A DNA stretch of 64,000 nt from Changpingibacter yushuensis (lineage in GTDB: Bacteria > Actinomycetota > Actinomycetes > Actinomycetales > Actinomycetaceae): contig NZ_CP059492.1 of NCBI RefSeq assembly GCF_014041995.1, forward strand, positions 1,488,001-1,552,000, read 5' to 3'. The notes beneath the pieces are model-generated. The model had not been told where the DNA came from, did not search any database, and saw only the letters and a list, made by a program, of their open reading frames with translations. The position numbers and the translations under genes are program-made. Shown here in pieces: positions 17,404 through 27,542 of this stretch (position 1 is the stretch's first letter; each line of letters starts with the position of its first letter).

Positions 17404-18279
17404 TCATTCAGGTGATTCTCCGTTGAGTACCTCATCTTCTTTATCCACATACCTCGCAGGCATGCGCTCGGACGTAATCGTGGCGGCGAAGTCTGGTACC
17501 TCTTTCTGCAGGCTCCGATCTATTCGGCGGTACCCGGTGGACTTGGGGCGCTTTGGAATCTTCAGTTCGGGAAGCTCGACGCGCTCCCAAGGCACGCTGG
17601 AGAGTATGTGGTGCATAACGTTGAGGCGCGCTTTTCGCTTGTCCTCGGACTCCACTACGTACCACGGAGCTTCAGAGATATCAGTCTGGATGAACATGTC
17701 ATCCTTGGCTCGGGAGTAGTCCTCCCATTTTGTAATCGACTCGAGGTCGGTGGTGGAGAGTTTCCATCTGCGCATGGGATCGGTCAGTCGTGACTTGAAA
17801 CGCTTGAGCTGCTCCTTGTCGGAGACAGAGAACCAGTACTTGAGCACGATGATGCCATCATCCACAAGGAGTCGTTCAAATACAGGGCATTGCTGAAGGA
17901 ACCTGCGGTACTCCTCGGGGGTGCAATAGCCCATGACACGCTCCACACCCGCACGGTTGTACCACGAGCGATCGAACAGCCGAATCTCGCCGGCGGCCGG
18001 AAGATGCTCCACATAGCGTTGGAAGTACCACTGGGTCCTCTGACGCTCCGTCGGGGCCGGTAAGGCCACAATACGAGCGACGCGCGGATTGAGAGGCTCA
18101 GTGATCCGCTTGATCGCGCCACCCTTGCCAGCAGCGTCACGCCCCTCAAAGATGATGATGACGCGGCTTCCGCTCTGCTTGACCCACTCTTGCATCTCGA
18201 CCAGCTGGGCTTGCAGCTCCTCCAGCTCGGCTTCGTAAAGATCTTTGTTGAGCTTGGGCACCTTTTCATTCTTGGTCAT
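17404..18279 (-). CDS. ppk2: Polyphosphate kinase 2 family protein
   Basis: PPK2 enzymes use polyphosphate to phosphorylate nucleotides. The 291-residue protein carries one kinase domain: Walker A IFEGRDAAGKGGAIKRI near residue 45, the lid region FDRSWYNRAGVERVMG near 105, and the Walker B region LLVDDGIIVLKYWFSVSD near 140. Single-domain length and motifs fit class I PPK2 (NDP-forming); class cannot be settled from sequence by eye. The C-terminal tail is basic then acidic. It stands alone between rpe and putP with 128 nt upstream that hold no other gene. Confidence 0.92.
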   Translation of the reverse strand: MTKNEKVPKLNKDLYEAELEELQAQLVEMQEWVKQSGSRVIIIFEGRDAAGKGGAIKRITEPLNPRVARIVALPAPTERQRTQWYFQRYVEHLPAAGEIRLFDRSWYNRAGVERVMGYCTPEEYRRFLQQCPVFERLLVDDGIIVLKYWFSVSDKEQLKRFKSRLTDPMRRWKLSTTDLESITKWEDYSRAKDDMFIQTDISEAPWYVVESEDKRKARLNVMHHILSSVPWERVELPELKIPKRPKSTGYRRIDRSLQKEVPDFAATITSERMPARYVDKEDEVLNGESPE

Positions 18280-18408
18280 GAAGCTCAGCGTAGCCGGGTT
18301 TGCCGTAGCTCACACACCAAACCTACGGATCAGATTCCGGAACACGTGGGTCGGAGCGATGACGAGTTCCGCTATGGATCACAGCGCAAAAACACGTTGT
18401 TGCAGAAG

Positions 18409-19071
18409 TCAGTGCATATGGCTTTCGGCGAGTCCTCGTAGAAGATCAACTTCTGCAGAAGCATCCTCAGACTTGAACACTGCAGATCCAGCCACGAAGT
18501 TATTTGCGCCTGCCTCGGCAGCTCGTTCGATAGTCGAGCGTGAGACTCCGCCGTCGATCTGGATCCACACATCGAGCCCGGAACGGCGCACTGCGTCGCG
18601 TGTCCTTGCGATCTTCGGCAACATAGAGTCGAGGAACGACTGCCCGCCAAATCCCGGTTCCACAGTCATGATAAGGATTTGATCGAACTCCGCAAGAATG
18701 TCGAGGTAGGGCTCGATCGGTGTGGCAGGCCGAAGCGCCAAACTGGCGCGCGTTCCCATGGCGTGTAGCTCACGCGCCAACCGAACCGGGGCTTGGACAG
18801 CCTCAGCGTGGAAAGAGACGGATGCACAACCGAGTTCTGCATATACTGGCGCCCATCGATCTGGTTCCTCAATCATGAGGTGGGCGTCAACTGGAATCTG
18901 TGAATACGCTACTGCAGCCTCGACGATCGGCAGGCCAAGCGCCAGGTTGGGAACAAAATGGTTGTCCATGATGTCCACGTGCGCGTAATCGGCATGTGCG
19001 ATCTTGGACAGCTCATCCGCGAGATGCCCAAAATCGCAGTTCAGAATGGACGGTGAGATGACGACGCTCAT
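18409..19071 (-). CDS. rpe: Ribulose-phosphate 3-epimerase
   Basis: Interconverts ribulose 5-phosphate and xylulose 5-phosphate in the pentose phosphate pathway. The 220-residue TIM barrel starts [17 protein letters not shown] and shows the metal/catalytic residues in [27 protein letters not shown], the signature [14 protein letters not shown] and the phosphate site [10 protein letters not shown]...[14 protein letters not shown] place the start at MSVVISPS (19071), 12 nt after the rsmB stop; its AGGGAG ribosome site overlaps the rsmB end, indicating coupling. Confidence 0.95.
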   Translation of the reverse strand: MSVVISPSILNCDFGHLADELSKIAHADYAHVDIMDNHFVPNLALGLPIVEAAVAYSQIPVDAHLMIEEPDRWAPVYAELGCASVSFHAEAVQAPVRLARELHAMGTRASLALRPATPIEPYLDILAEFDQILIMTVEPGFGGQSFLDSMLPKIARTRDAVRRSGLDVWIQIDGGVSRSTIERAAEAGANNFVAGSAVFKSEDASAEVDLLRGLAESHMH

Positions 19072-19082
19072 TCCATATCTCC

Positions 19083-20501
19083 CTACTTCTGGTTCTTTGT
19101 TATCAACGCAATGAACATTCCGTCGGTCTGGTCCCTGTCGGGCCACAACTGGATGAAACCGTTGTGAGAAGGTACGTCACGCACGGCAATAGACGAAGCA
19201 ATAGGGCCGCAGTCAACTAGTGCGGCCTGCGGATGGTTGGCAAAGAATCCTGTGACAATCGCGTGGGTCTCCGCGAGGACTGGCGAACATGTGGAATACA
19301 CGAGCGCTCCTCCAGGACGCAGAGCCGCAAATGCTGCTGCCAGAAGTTCACTCTGGAGAACCGCAAGATCTGTGACATCACTGCCTTGCTTCCGCCATCT
19401 TGCCTCAGGTCTGCGGCGCAACGCACCCAGACCTGAACATGGTGCGTCAACGAGGATGCGATCATACGTTTCGCTCTCCATAACACCAAGTTCGCGTCCG
19501 TCACCAAGGCGCAGGGCCACCGTATCGGCCCAAGGTTCCACGGAATCGGCAACCAAGTCTAGACGATGCGCGAAAGGTTCGTTAGCGTGTATCCGAGCAC
19601 CACGCTGGCTGGCCACAGCTGCGAGCGTGGCAGTCTTTCCACCAGGACCTGCACACATATCTAGCCACAACTCGTCTGACCCCTCGATCGGAGCTTCTGC
19701 GAGTATCCCAGCGATAAGCTGACTGCCCTCATCCTGAACGCCCGCAGCGCCGTTTTGGACTGAGCGAATTCTGTGTGGGTCACCCGAATCAATCAGAACT
19801 GCTTGTGGCATCAGGTATCCGCCTTGGTAGCTCACATGGAACTGCTCAAGGTTGGCTTCCAGCTGTTCGCGCGTGATTTCGCGTGGCACCAGCGCCACCT
19901 TGGCTGGCGTGTTGTCTGCTTCGAGAAGGCTCGTGAGCTCATCGGATGATCGTCCGTTTGCTACTAATGATTCCTCAAGTGCTTCCACGACCCATCGCGG
20001 ATGTGAGTACCACGTTGAGATGAAGGCGCGTTCAGAGGTGGAAGAGGACCGCAGGATCTCCTCCCAGTCGTCAGCTTTTTCGCTCACGCGACGCAGAACT
20101 GCATTAACGAATCCGCCCGTGTTCTGGCCAAGTTCATTCCGCGCGATCGTAACTGTCTCATTGATAGCCGCATGCACGGGTGTGTGGAAGTCGAGAAGCT
20201 GATGGCATCCTAGGCGCAGCAAATCCAGCACGGGAGGGTCAATACTAAGGATGTCGCGATCCTGCACACAGCGGGAAATGACAGCATCCCACCGGCCTCG
20301 CATTCGGAGCGTGCCATAACACAGGTTGGTGGCAAAGGCAGCATCCAACCTGCGCAACCCAGCGCGCCGGATTTCGCGGGGCATAATGAGGTTCGCGTAA
20401 GCGTCGTCGGCATTCACTGCGCGAATGACGTCGAATGCTACCAAGCGTGCCGGATCGGACTCCTTGTGGCGTGGATGCCAGTGCTTTGGCCGTTTGTTCA
20501 T
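19083..20501 (-). CDS. rsmB: 16S rRNA m5C967 methyltransferase
   Basis: SAM-dependent methylation of C967 in 16S rRNA. The 472-residue protein has an N-terminal NusB-like RNA-binding domain (about 10-155) and a C-terminal Rossmann methyltransferase: SAM motif [18 protein letters not shown], then [20 protein letters not shown] with the PC cysteine, and [11 protein letters not shown] with the TC catalytic cysteine. The start overlaps the fmt stop by four bases. The fmt-rsmB-rpe order is the standard actinobacterial one. Confidence 0.94.
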   Translation of the reverse strand: MNKRPKHWHPRHKESDPARLVAFDVIRAVNADDAYANLIMPREIRRAGLRRLDAAFATNLCYGTLRMRGRWDAVISRCVQDRDILSIDPPVLDLLRLGCHQLLDFHTPVHAAINETVTIARNELGQNTGGFVNAVLRRVSEKADDWEEILRSSSTSERAFISTWYSHPRWVVEALEESLVANGRSSDELTSLLEADNTPAKVALVPREITREQLEANLEQFHVSYQGGYLMPQAVLIDSGDPHRIRSVQNGAAGVQDEGSQLIAGILAEAPIEGSDELWLDMCAGPGGKTATLAAVASQRGARIHANEPFAHRLDLVADSVEPWADTVALRLGDGRELGVMESETYDRILVDAPCSGLGALRRRPEARWRKQGSDVTDLAVLQSELLAAAFAALRPGGALVYSTCSPVLAETHAIVTGFFANHPQAALVDCGPIASSIAVRDVPSHNGFIQLWPDRDQTDGMFIALITKNQK

Positions 20502-21430
20502 TCTGCATCCTCCAGATCAAATGACATTCCAGGTTCTAGGCGGGCGCCCCGCAACCAATCGGTGGCCAGCATCTGCTTCTTTCCCGCGGGCGCCACCCAG
20601 CCGAGTCGAAGTGCGTGGCTGCCGGTTCCCACGAGGTCCTCGCGCAGTTCGCCCGGCCCGAGATCAGTTACCGTGGGCACTTGTGTGACCGGGCCCAGTT
20701 TCACACGGCTGCCCGCGAGTAAGGTCCAGGCTCCTGGGGCTGGGGTCAGGGACCTGATATGCCGTTCGATTGCAACGGCGGGATGTTGCCAATTGACCTT
20801 GGCTGCTTGGGTTGAAATTGTTGGTGCATGGCTAGGAACTCCTTGTTGCGCAGTAGCAACAGCTTGGCCCGATTCGAGCAGACTGAAAGTCTGAGCCAGA
20901 AGTTCTGCGCCGGATCCTGCTAGTCGCTCCAAGAGATCACCTGCGGTGTCAGTGGGTTTGATCTGTTCGGTGACCATACCGAAGACCGGGCCTGTGTCTA
21001 GGCCTTTTTCAATGCGAAATGTGGAGGCGCCTGTGATTTCGTCACCAGCGGCAATTGCATACTGGACGGGAGCTGCGCCTCGCCAAGCGGGCAACAACGA
21101 GAAATGGAGGTTTATCCAGCCATGAGTGGGAACATCTAAGAGTTCCGATGGGATGATCAAGCCATATGCCACAACTGCCACGGCTTGCGGCGCCAGTTCC
21201 ACGATCTGTTCACGGATTTCAGCGTTACGGAGAGATGCTGGCGTGAGTACTGGGATTCCCAGTCGCTCCGCAGCGTCATGTACAGCGGAGTTTCGTAACT
21301 TGTGGCTTCTTCCCGCACGCGCAGGAGCACGAGTAAGGACCGCCACCACATCATGACCTGCTTCAACCAACCGCAGGAGGGACGGCACGGCAGTTTCTGG
21401 AGTTCCAGCAAATAGAATACGCACGCGCAC
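20498..21430 (-). CDS. fmt: Methionyl-tRNA formyltransferase
   Basis: Formylates initiator Met-tRNA using 10-formyl-THF. The 310-residue protein begins ILFAGTPETAVPSLLRL and has the catalytic loop GWINLHFSLLPAWRGAAPVQ with the Asn-His-SLLP signature, followed by GASTFRIEKGLDTGPVF. The C-terminal OB-like domain covers about residues 205-305. The start codon is GTG (21430); a second GTG two codons on is possible. It lies 18 nt after priA and overlaps rsmB. Confidence 0.95.
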   Translation of the reverse strand: MRVRILFAGTPETAVPSLLRLVEAGHDVVAVLTRAPARAGRSHKLRNSAVHDAAERLGIPVLTPASLRNAEIREQIVELAPQAVAVVAYGLIIPSELLDVPTHGWINLHFSLLPAWRGAAPVQYAIAAGDEITGASTFRIEKGLDTGPVFGMVTEQIKPTDTAGDLLERLAGSGAELLAQTFSLLESGQAVATAQQGVPSHAPTISTQAAKVNWQHPAVAIERHIRSLTPAPGAWTLLAGSRVKLGPVTQVPTVTDLGPGELREDLVGTGSHALRLGWVAPAGKKQMLATDWLRGARLEPGMSFDLEDAE

Positions 21431-21448
21431 AATTCTACGTGCAAGGCA

Positions 21449-23584
21449 CTACATGTTTGGATCTACTTCAATGCGCAAGGGCGCACCGATTGACTTTGCA
21501 CTGTATTCACAGTACCCGCGCCGTATTGAACCTGCTAGGGCCTTGGCCCCACCCAAGGTGGTACGCAGGTAAATGGTGTGTTCACGTGGACGCCGGGCTT
21601 CAGACGGCCCGAGCAGTTCAACTCCGGTCACGAGTTCATGCAGGCCCCCAGCCAGTACTGCCTCTAATGACGGCCGGATGGCAGGCTGTTCGTTCGAAGA
21701 CTGAGCTTGCCCGTGCCCTGATTCGATGAGATCTGAGCGAATGATTCCTAGAACACGCCGTAGATCCGGGAGCGATCCAGCTATAGCGAACCACCGAGCT
21801 GTGGGCGGTAGAGCCAGCGCGGAACGTTCTTCGAGCAGAGCGTGCGCCGCTTCCGGATGACGCCAAGATGTTAGGGTTTCCAACAAGCGCGGCTCGATAC
21901 CTCCAGCAAACATCACATGCCCGCCGGCCCGAGCGGGCTTGACCCGTGTCACGATCCGGCCAGCTTTTCGCAAGAAGTCGGTTTCAGACCCCAACCCTTC
22001 CCCTAGAAGAAACCGTGAGTCCAGAACCAGAGCCGCAGCAAACCCGCCATCTGCTGTGGGTTCTGCACCTGGCGTTGCGACCACTATTCGTGATCGGTCC
22101 GATACGTTTTCTGAGATGCCATCTGCTGATTGGGCCCCAGAAAGAATGACGCCGACTCCGGGAAAAGCCCGGCCAATCTCTTCGGCAGTCCGATGCGAAC
22201 CCACGCGTGCAGCGCGCAGAGACCCTGAGGAGCATTCGGGGCACTTCCACGCCGGAAAGCTCGCTCCACACCTGCGGCAGAGCGCTGGTGCATGAGGCTG
22301 GTCGATTGAAAGCGCACCGCCGCATACAGAGCATGAAGCCAACGCGTGGCAGGCGGCACAAGCAACGATGGGAAGGTATCCCGCCCGCGGAACCACTACC
22401 AGAACTGGGCCGTTGTGCAGGCTCTGCCGCACCAATGCGAACGCAGATTCTGGAATCCGAGACCACTGCGCACTATCGCGTGTCCATTGCTCCGGGCTTG
22501 AGATACGTGGCAAGGCCGCCACGGTTGCTGCATCCGATCCACGCAACAATGCCGCCCATCCAGATTCAACGAGGGCGGCTGACTGTTCACTTACGTAGGG
22601 CGAGAAGACGAGGAAGCCTGCACCTTCACCGTGTGCGCGAAGCATGAGCACATCGCGTGCCTCGCAGTAAGGGGCCCGCTGTTCGCGCAATGTGGGAGCA
22701 GCATCATCTACCACGATGCACAGCCCAAGTTCTTCAACAGGGGCCCAGGATGCCGCACGTGTTCCCACTACGACCCGAGCCTCGCCTCCCAGCGCATGCA
22801 GAAAGTTCCGGTAGCGGACAGATTGAATATCTTCCGATACCAGACGCGCGACTTCAATACCGAGTAAATGCTCAAGTGAATCTGCTATCCGTGCTGCGCG
22901 GCGAGCTGTGGGAACCACAACGACCACAGATCTGTGGGAGTCTAGGGTTGCGGCGCACGCAGCAGCGATCTGCTCGATTCCTCCGGCTTTGCCCGGAAGC
23001 GCAGCGCACACTGCTCGCGGTGATTGACCAACAGACAGATGATAAAGGAATGCTTCACCGCCTACATAGGGCTCCCACACGCGTGGATCTTGGGGGTGCG
23101 GCGACTCCATTATCGGCAGTTCAACCCGTTCCGCAAGGTACTCTGCTTCCTCGTGGGCATGCCGATTCGGAATTGCCAAACGCAAGGCATCCGCGACGGA
23201 AGCTGCCTGCCGTTGCGCAACTGCCACACACAGTGCGTACATCGGAGCCGTGAGCATGGGAATCCGAGAGACCACGCGGCGAATGCGCCGCAGCCGGCCA
23301 GACATTGACGTAAGCGAATCACGGCCTACGACAAACCCCAAGACACGCTGGGACCCTATCTCAACGCTGACCTGAGTTCCGAATCGCACCTGATCGGACA
23401 TGGCAGCAGGAATCTCGTAATCGAACACCCGATCCATGTGGGGTTGCGACATGAGAGGATGCACATGCGCTACTGGATTGGGAACTTCGCCGCGATAAGC
23501 GCGTTCATCCAGTTCCATGGAGAGAAGAGTGCCTTGCGAGCCCGAGGCCGCAACCTCTCCCAGCCCAGGAATGGAATCGTTCAT
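21449..23584 (-). CDS. priA: Primosomal protein N' (PriA), helicase-inactive actinobacterial type
   Basis: PriA helps reload the replisome at stalled forks. This 711-residue version keeps the N-terminal 3'-DNA-binding domain (HPLMSQPHMDRVFDYEIPA) and the paired zinc-binding clusters CAACHALASCSVCGG and CRRCGASFPAWKCPEC, but Walker A has no GxGKT lysine loop (only a non-canonical ALPGKAGG) and Walker B reads VVDDAAP instead of DEEH. Loss of helicase motifs is normal for actinobacterial PriA. I prefer ATG 23584: a TAACGT hexamer ends 7 nt before it (possibly leaderless) and an upstream GTG at 23653 would place a large inverted repeat inside the gene. ATG 23515 is the alternative. Confidence 0.85.
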   Translation of the reverse strand: MNDSIPGLGEVAASGSQGTLLSMELDERAYRGEVPNPVAHVHPLMSQPHMDRVFDYEIPAAMSDQVRFGTQVSVEIGSQRVLGFVVGRDSLTSMSGRLRRIRRVVSRIPMLTAPMYALCVAVAQRQAASVADALRLAIPNRHAHEEAEYLAERVELPIMESPHPQDPRVWEPYVGGEAFLYHLSVGQSPRAVCAALPGKAGGIEQIAAACAATLDSHRSVVVVVPTARRAARIADSLEHLLGIEVARLVSEDIQSVRYRNFLHALGGEARVVVGTRAASWAPVEELGLCIVVDDAAPTLREQRAPYCEARDVLMLRAHGEGAGFLVFSPYVSEQSAALVESGWAALLRGSDAATVAALPRISSPEQWTRDSAQWSRIPESAFALVRQSLHNGPVLVVVPRAGYLPIVACAACHALASCSVCGGALSIDQPHAPALCRRCGASFPAWKCPECSSGSLRAARVGSHRTAEEIGRAFPGVGVILSGAQSADGISENVSDRSRIVVATPGAEPTADGGFAAALVLDSRFLLGEGLGSETDFLRKAGRIVTRVKPARAGGHVMFAGGIEPRLLETLTSWRHPEAAHALLEERSALALPPTARWFAIAGSLPDLRRVLGIIRSDLIESGHGQAQSSNEQPAIRPSLEAVLAGGLHELVTGVELLGPSEARRPREHTIYLRTTLGGAKALAGSIRRGYCEYSAKSIGAPLRIEVDPNM

Positions 23585-23591
23585 AACTCTT

Positions 23592-23597
23592 ACGTTA
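23592..23597 (-). promoter_or_regulatory. Candidate -10 element of priA
   Basis: TAACGT on the minus strand fits TANNNT and ends exactly 7 nt before the chosen priA ATG, so transcription could start on the A of the start codon. No strong Shine-Dalgarno sequence is seen upstream of this ATG, which agrees with a leaderless message. Confidence 0.4.
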
Positions 23598-23624
23598 GCG
23601 TACGGTCCCGACACATCGCGGGCC

Positions 23625-23672
23625 CGCATGATGGTCGCAACATCCACTTCCACAGGTTGCGACCATCATGCG
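23625..23672. repeat. 17-bp perfect inverted repeat between metK and priA
   Basis: CGCATGATGGTCGCAAC (23625-23641) and its exact reverse complement (23656-23672) are separated by 14 bp. It sits 79 nt after the metK stop and about 40 bp upstream of the presumed priA start. No U tract follows on the minus strand (GGGCCC follows), so it is either a U-less terminator for metK or an operator/attenuator for priA. Confidence 0.75.
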
Positions 23673-23751
23673 AGCCGCCAAGAATTGCTCCCAGTTTTCT
23701 GGGCGCTACGCAGGCTCTCCTGCGCAGCGCTGGTGCACAAACTGCTGAAAG

Positions 23752-24951
23752 CTAGATTGCCCGCAACAGCTCGTCAACACGATCGGTACGCTCCCAGGTG
23801 AAGTTGCGCAGCTCGCGGCCAAAATGGCCGTAGGCAGCGGTCTGAGCATAGATGGGGCGCAACAGGTCAAGCTGATCGATGATGGCGGCTGGACGAAGGT
23901 CAAAGACCTTGTCAACGGCATTTTGAATACGCGAGAGCTGTGTAGTCTGCGTTCCGAACGTCTCCACGCGCACGGAAACCGGACGCGCCTGCCCAATCGC
24001 ATATGCGACCTGGATTTCGCAGCGAGCTGCTAGACCCGATGCAACCACATTCTTTGCGACCCACCGGGCAGCATACGCGGCAGAGCGGTCAACTTTCGAC
24101 GGATCTTTGCCCGAGAAAGCGCCACCACCGTGGCGCGCCATGCCGCCATACGTATCAACAATGATCTTGCGGCCGGTCAGGCCAGCATCTCCCATAGGAC
24201 CACCAATCACAAAGTTCCCAGAAGGATTCACGGTGAGCTTCATGGTGGACATGTCCAAGTCAATGCCTTCGGACTCTAGGACTGGCTCTAAAACGTTGTC
24301 GCGAATCGCACCTGTGAGCCAACGCCGATCCATATCTGGATCGTGCTGGGTGGAGATAACCACGGTATCGATACCAACCGGCTTGTCATCCTCATACCAG
24401 ATCGTCACCTGAGTCTTGCCGTCGGGCCGCAGCCCCGGAACGATGCTGTCTTTTCTCACGCGCGCAAGCCTTTCGGCAAGCCGATGTGAGAGCTGAATCG
24501 GCACGGGCATGAGCGACTTGGTCTCATTGCAGGCATATCCGAACATGAGGCCTTGATCGCCAGCGCCTTGTGAATCGTAGCGATCGATTTCGTGACCGGC
24601 TGCTTCACGTTCTTCTAGGGAGCGATCTACACCATCGGCGATGTCAGGTGATTGCTGACCGATGGACAAGGTGACGCCGCAGGAATCGCCATCAAAGCCA
24701 ACGCGCGAAGAGGTGTATCCAATTTCGCAGATGGTCTTGCGTACCAACTGCGGGATCTCAACGTAGGCCTCAGTGGTAACTTCGCCGGCAACGTGGATCA
24801 GCCCTGTGGTGGCCATGGTCTCAACCGCAACTCGGGCGTGAGGATCCTCCGTGAGAATCGCATCCAAGATCGTGTCAGAGATCTGGTCGCACACCTTGTC
24901 AGGATGACCTTCGGTCACTGATTCGGACGTGAACGGTTGACGGTATGTCAT
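23752..24951 (-). CDS. metK: S-adenosylmethionine synthetase
   Basis: Makes SAM from methionine and ATP. The 399-residue protein shows [20 protein letters not shown] at the N terminus, the [16 protein letters not shown] signature near residue 118, and [19 protein letters not shown] (P-loop-like) near 275. The start at MTYRQPF (24951) is preceded by AAAGGAGAG, a strong ribosome site; upstream in-frame extension would run into coaBC. It begins 25 nt after the coaBC stop, so it is likely co-transcribed. Confidence 0.96.
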   Translation of the reverse strand: MTYRQPFTSESVTEGHPDKVCDQISDTILDAILTEDPHARVAVETMATTGLIHVAGEVTTEAYVEIPQLVRKTICEIGYTSSRVGFDGDSCGVTLSIGQQSPDIADGVDRSLEEREAAGHEIDRYDSQGAGDQGLMFGYACNETKSLMPVPIQLSHRLAERLARVRKDSIVPGLRPDGKTQVTIWYEDDKPVGIDTVVISTQHDPDMDRRWLTGAIRDNVLEPVLESEGIDLDMSTMKLTVNPSGNFVIGGPMGDAGLTGRKIIVDTYGGMARHGGGAFSGKDPSKVDRSAAYAARWVAKNVVASGLAARCEIQVAYAIGQARPVSVRVETFGTQTTQLSRIQNAVDKVFDLRPAAIIDQLDLLRPIYAQTAAYGHFGRELRNFTWERTDRVDELLRAI

Positions 24952-24976
24952 TACTCTCCTTTGGGGTGACGTGCGC

Positions 24977-26260
24977 TCAGTTACCTGAACGTACGGAAGC
25001 GACGGCATCGAGGATTACCCGCGAGACGTCCGCCTTAGTTCCGCGACCGGAAGCAATGACGTTGCCCGCACCGTCCACAATGGTCACGACTGTCGGTATT
25101 TCACCGAATCCCTTGCCTGTGCCAACTTCGTTGATAACCATCAAATCAGCGCCCTTTCGGCGCGCCTTCTGCTGGCCGTACTCAAGCACAGTTCCGGCAC
25201 TATCACCGGTTTCGGCTGCGAATCCCATAACGAGTTGACCTTCTCTGCGCCGGTGATGCGCGAGTTCAGCCAAAATGTCAGGATTCTCGACAAGCGTAAG
25301 TGTGCGGGTCTTTGCTCCCGACTTCTTCTGTTTTGAGGCATGGCTAACTTCCGGCCGGAAGTCTGCTACCGCCGCGGACATGACGACGACGTCCGCCCAA
25401 TGCGCTGCTTCATCCATCGCGTTCATCAGTTGTTCCGTTGAGACGACTTCAACAACATCGGCTGTGGCAGCAAGCTTCACCACAGATTCGGATACGTTTG
25501 CCCCAACGAACCGGGTGGATGCGCCACGCCGTGAGGCCTCAGCGGACAGGTGAGCACCGAAACTTCCAGTGGAGTTGTTGCCTATGAAGCGCACGGGGTC
25601 GATTGCTTCGCGGGTGCCACCAGCACTGATTGCGATCTTGAGTCCAGCCAGATCTTGAATGGGCGCAGATTCTGGCACTGCTTCTTCTGCTTCTTCGCCC
25701 ATTCCAAGCCGCTTGAAGACAAGACTAGCGATCGTCTCCGGTTCTGGCATGCGGCCCGGGCCAGAGTCCGGACCCGTTAGCCTACCTACTGCCGGTTCAA
25801 CCACATCGATACCACGAGAGCGCAGTGTGGCCACATTGGTTTGGGTTGCCGGATTGAGCCACATTTCTGTGTGCATTGCGGGCACGAGCATCACGGGGCA
25901 TGTCGCTACCAAGAGGGTGGACGTCAACAGGTTATCTGCGAGTCCAGCGCTCACCTTGGCAAGGGTGTGAGCAGTAGTTGGAGCAACCACCACGAGGTCA
26001 GCTTCTTTGCCCAAGCGGACGTGAGTCACATGAGGCGCATCGTCAGTGACGTCCACGTACACAGGTTTTCCCGAGAGAGCTTCCCATGTGGTAGCGCCAA
26101 CCATGTCAAGCGCTGCATGAGTGGGAACAACCGTGACGTCGATGCCCGCCTTCACGAGGATTCGCACGAGTGTGCATGCCTTATAAGCGGCGATGCCACC
26201 AGTTACACCAACGACCACACGGAAAGGGCCCCCCGCGTGGGAGGCCCTCAGCGATATCAT
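24977..26260 (-). CDS. coaBC: Bifunctional phosphopantothenoylcysteine decarboxylase / phosphopantothenate-cysteine ligase
   Basis: Two successive steps of coenzyme A synthesis. The 427-residue fusion has an N-terminal FMN-dependent CoaC domain ([19 protein letters not shown]; catalytic His in [20 protein letters not shown], the PXMNXXMW-like loop with H for N) and a C-terminal CoaB ligase domain ([20 protein letters not shown], then [11 protein letters not shown] and GFAAETGD). The ATG at 26260 overlaps the rpoZ stop by four bases. The FMN cofactor links it loosely to the flavin importer in this window. Confidence 0.95.
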   Translation of the reverse strand: MISLRASHAGGPFRVVVGVTGGIAAYKACTLVRILVKAGIDVTVVPTHAALDMVGATTWEALSGKPVYVDVTDDAPHVTHVRLGKEADLVVVAPTTAHTLAKVSAGLADNLLTSTLLVATCPVMLVPAMHTEMWLNPATQTNVATLRSRGIDVVEPAVGRLTGPDSGPGRMPEPETIASLVFKRLGMGEEAEEAVPESAPIQDLAGLKIAISAGGTREAIDPVRFIGNNSTGSFGAHLSAEASRRGASTRFVGANVSESVVKLAATADVVEVVSTEQLMNAMDEAAHWADVVVMSAAVADFRPEVSHASKQKKSGAKTRTLTLVENPDILAELAHHRRREGQLVMGFAAETGDSAGTVLEYGQQKARRKGADLMVINEVGTGKGFGEIPTVVTIVDGAGNVIASGRGTKADVSRVILDAVASVRSGN

Positions 26261-26526
26261 TCTGCCGGAGAGCCCCACTCGATCTTCCCTGCAGCAATCT
26301 CCTCAAGTGCGATCGAAAGTGGCTTATCCTCAGGACCAGCCTCAACGAGCGGACCAAAGTGCGTGATGTTGCCATCTCCGCGCTTCATTTCCTGGCGATA
26401 GGAATTGATCTGGCGGGCGCGCTTGGCACCATAAACAGCCAGCGCATACTTTGAATCGACGTGCTCGAGGAGGTCGTCGATCGGCGGATTAGTGATGCCT
26501 TCAGGTTCCGGAACGGTTCCAAACAT
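26257..26526 (-). CDS. rpoZ: RNA polymerase omega subunit
   Basis: Small subunit that assists assembly of RNA polymerase. The 89-residue protein contains the omega core [20 protein letters not shown] with [10 protein letters not shown], and a C-terminal segment [17 protein letters not shown] typical of actinobacterial omega. It follows gmk by 35 nt and overlaps coaBC, the usual gmk-rpoZ-coaBC operon. Confidence 0.95.
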   Translation of the reverse strand: MFGTVPEPEGITNPPIDDLLEHVDSKYALAVYGAKRARQINSYRQEMKRGDGNITHFGPLVEAGPEDKPLSIALEEIAAGKIEWGSPAE

Positions 26527-26561
26527 GTCTTACCTCTTCAGTCGGCGTGCAAGCCAATAGT

Positions 26562-27146
26562 TTAGCGCTCAATGCCCATGATGTGGAGCAACTGAGCCGT
26601 GGCACGGGACACTGAATCATTCTTCACAACCACATCGAACTCAGATTGTGCCGCAAGCTCTTGGCGCGCAGTCTCCAGACGACGCTCAATCTGTTCCTCT
26701 GATTCGGTGCCCCGACCGCGCAACCTGCGCTCAAGTTCCTCCCACGAGGGAGGAACGAGGAATATCTGCGTGGCCTCTGGCATCGACTGGCGGATCTGGC
26801 GAGCCCCTTTGAGGTCCACTTCAAGAACCGCGGTCTTTCCAGCCGCTATCGCATCCGCAACCGGTTTGCGCGGCGTGCCGTACCGGTCCGTTCCGTGTAC
26901 TAGTGCCCACTCGAGCATCTGACCTTGATCCACCATGGCATCGAACTCTGCCTCGGTAAGGAAGTAGTAGTGCTTACCGTGAACTTCCCCCGGCCGAGGC
27001 TGGCGGGTGGTGGCTGAAACCGATAGCCAAATCTCGGGGTGGTCTTTGACGACGTAGGAAAGAACTGTGCCCTTACCTACGCCAGATGGCCCCGAAATAA
27101 CAAATGGATGGGCCGGGGCTGACTTGTCGCCGATGTGCTCGATCAT
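26562..27146 (-). CDS. gmk: Guanylate kinase
   Basis: Phosphorylates GMP/dGMP to GDP/dGDP. The 194-residue protein has the P-loop FVISGPSGVGKGTVLSYV (about residues 16-33), the GMP-binding TTRQPRPGEVHGKHYYFL, and LEWALVHGTDRYGTPRKPV, with the lid region RLRGRGTESEEQIERRL. First of the gmk-rpoZ-coaBC-metK set; mIHF lies 84 nt upstream with only a weak hairpin (GGTGTC/GACACC) between. Confidence 0.95.
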   Translation of the reverse strand: MIEHIGDKSAPAHPFVISGPSGVGKGTVLSYVVKDHPEIWLSVSATTRQPRPGEVHGKHYYFLTEAEFDAMVDQGQMLEWALVHGTDRYGTPRKPVADAIAAGKTAVLEVDLKGARQIRQSMPEATQIFLVPPSWEELERRLRGRGTESEEQIERRLETARQELAAQSEFDVVVKNDSVSRATAQLLHIMGIER

Positions 27147-27230
27147 GAACTACATCGTGCCACGAAAACTCAGCCACGACCCAAGCGTTGATGCGCCGGT
27201 CGGTGTCATGTGTGCGACACCTCCCAGCCC

Positions 27231-27542
27231 TTACCCGAAGCGCTCGATGAGCGCCTCCTTCTGGTGCCTGCCGAGTCCTGCCACCCGGCGGGACTCGGAA
27301 ATCTGGCACTGCTCCATGATGTGTTGCGACTTCGCAGCCCCGATGCCCGGCATCGAACTGAGCAGCGCTGTCACGCGAAGTTTGGCAACAACTTCGTCTT
27401 CCTTAGCCATTTCCAGGACCTCCGAGAGCTTCACTTTGCCCTCTTTGAGATCCCGCTTGAGCTCCGCACGCCGCTGGCGTGCGATAGATGCTTTTTCGAG
27501 AGCAGCTGCCCGCTGTTCCACCGTCAGTGCCGGTAACGCCAC
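27231..27542 (-). CDS. mihF: Actinobacterial integration host factor
   Basis: Nucleoid-associated DNA-binding protein unrelated to E. coli IHF. The 103-residue sequence is the usual length: MALPALTVEQRAAALEKA, a long basic helix (RRAELKRDLKEGKVKL), and the helix-hairpin-helix-like region SSMPGIGAAKSQHIMEQCQI that binds DNA, ending GLGRHQKEALIERFG. The GTG start (27542) has a perfect AGGAGG at good distance. The pyrF-mihF-gmk order is widely conserved in actinobacteria. Confidence 0.95.
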   Translation of the reverse strand: MALPALTVEQRAAALEKASIARQRRAELKRDLKEGKVKLSEVLEMAKEDEVVAKLRVTALLSSMPGIGAAKSQHIMEQCQISESRRVAGLGRHQKEALIERFG

